Below, piece by piece: positions 63,993-64,000 of a stretch of 64,000 nt of DNA. Position numbers and translations under genes: made by a program. Under the pieces are notes generated by a model. That model saw nothing but the letters and a program-made list of their open reading frames with translations, ran no database searches and was not told where the DNA came from. Origin of the DNA: Egaibacter danicus (lineage in GTDB: Bacteria > Pseudomonadota > Gammaproteobacteria > Burkholderiales > Burkholderiaceae_C). The stretch lies in the NCBI GenBank assembly GCA_016707075.1, contig JADJII010000002.1, forward strand, positions 124,001 to 188,000, read 5' to 3'. The first letter of the stretch is position 1. The number at the start of each line of letters is the position of its first letter.

Positions 63993-64000
63993 TCAGGATC

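Overview
The window looks like one contiguous chromosomal stretch of a betaproteobacterium of the Comamonadaceae (Rhodoferax/Polaromonas-like). This rests on gene order (queA-recG, oxyR-ubiA-proC, the rplN-to-rplQ ribosomal block), a fused isobutyryl-CoA mutase, DyP peroxidase and NagG-type salicylate hydroxylase, codon use, and a dispersed palindromic repeat family of the kind seen in that family. Assignments come from reading protein motifs by eye; no database search was run.

Layout. 1-9.4 kb: zinc-ribbon membrane protein, papain-like lipoprotein, PfkB kinase, SMR exporter, PPi-type phosphofructokinase, then a signalling operon (chemoreceptor, GGDEF-EAL protein, CheW). 9.4-17 kb: tgt and queA, normally neighbours, separated by a NahR/NagR-like regulator and a salicylate 5-hydroxylase-like Rieske oxygenase with its ferredoxin; then recG. 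17-21.8 kb: an accessory block between recG and oxyR holding a HEPN-motif protein plus a reverse transcriptase (RT gene interrupted by one in-frame TAA), a DUF2007 protein, tag, a GNAT and a HigBA toxin-antitoxin pair. 21.8-28.7 kb: oxyR, DyP peroxidase, ubiA, proC, glpK-glpD. 28.7-38 kb: the spc/alpha ribosomal block (rplN to rplQ), with secY split by an in-frame TAG, followed by an initiator tRNA and a strong terminator. 38-44 kb: molybdopterin oxidoreductase, M20 amidohydrolase, DUF2817 peptidase, coaX, a Kbp-like BON-LysM protein.

44-48.5 kb: a compact quorum-sensing locus of the Cqs/Lqs/Jqs (alpha-hydroxyketone) type: a LuxR-type regulator, a CqsS/LqsS-like histidine kinase, an LqsR-like response regulator and a CqsA-like synthase. 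A perfect lux-box-like palindrome lies just upstream of the synthase, so an AHL-type LuxR regulator may be wired to a hydroxyketone synthase. 48.5-64 kb: a persulfide dioxygenase-rhodanese fusion with its CsoR-family repressor (the junction carries an apparent one-base frameshift), icmF behind a perfect 22-bp palindrome, dbpA, an MDR oxidoreductase, an M14 carboxypeptidase, gshA, an M48 lipoprotein protease, gor and amn.

The observations most worth following are the split secY, the HEPN-RT cassette with its nonsense codon, the LuxR/CqsA wiring, the RPE-like repeat that also sits in frame inside recG, ubiA and icmF, and the catabolic cassette between queA and tgt. Several reading-frame lesions in one window (secY, RT, persulfide dioxygenase) mean base-calling or assembly error has to be excluded first.
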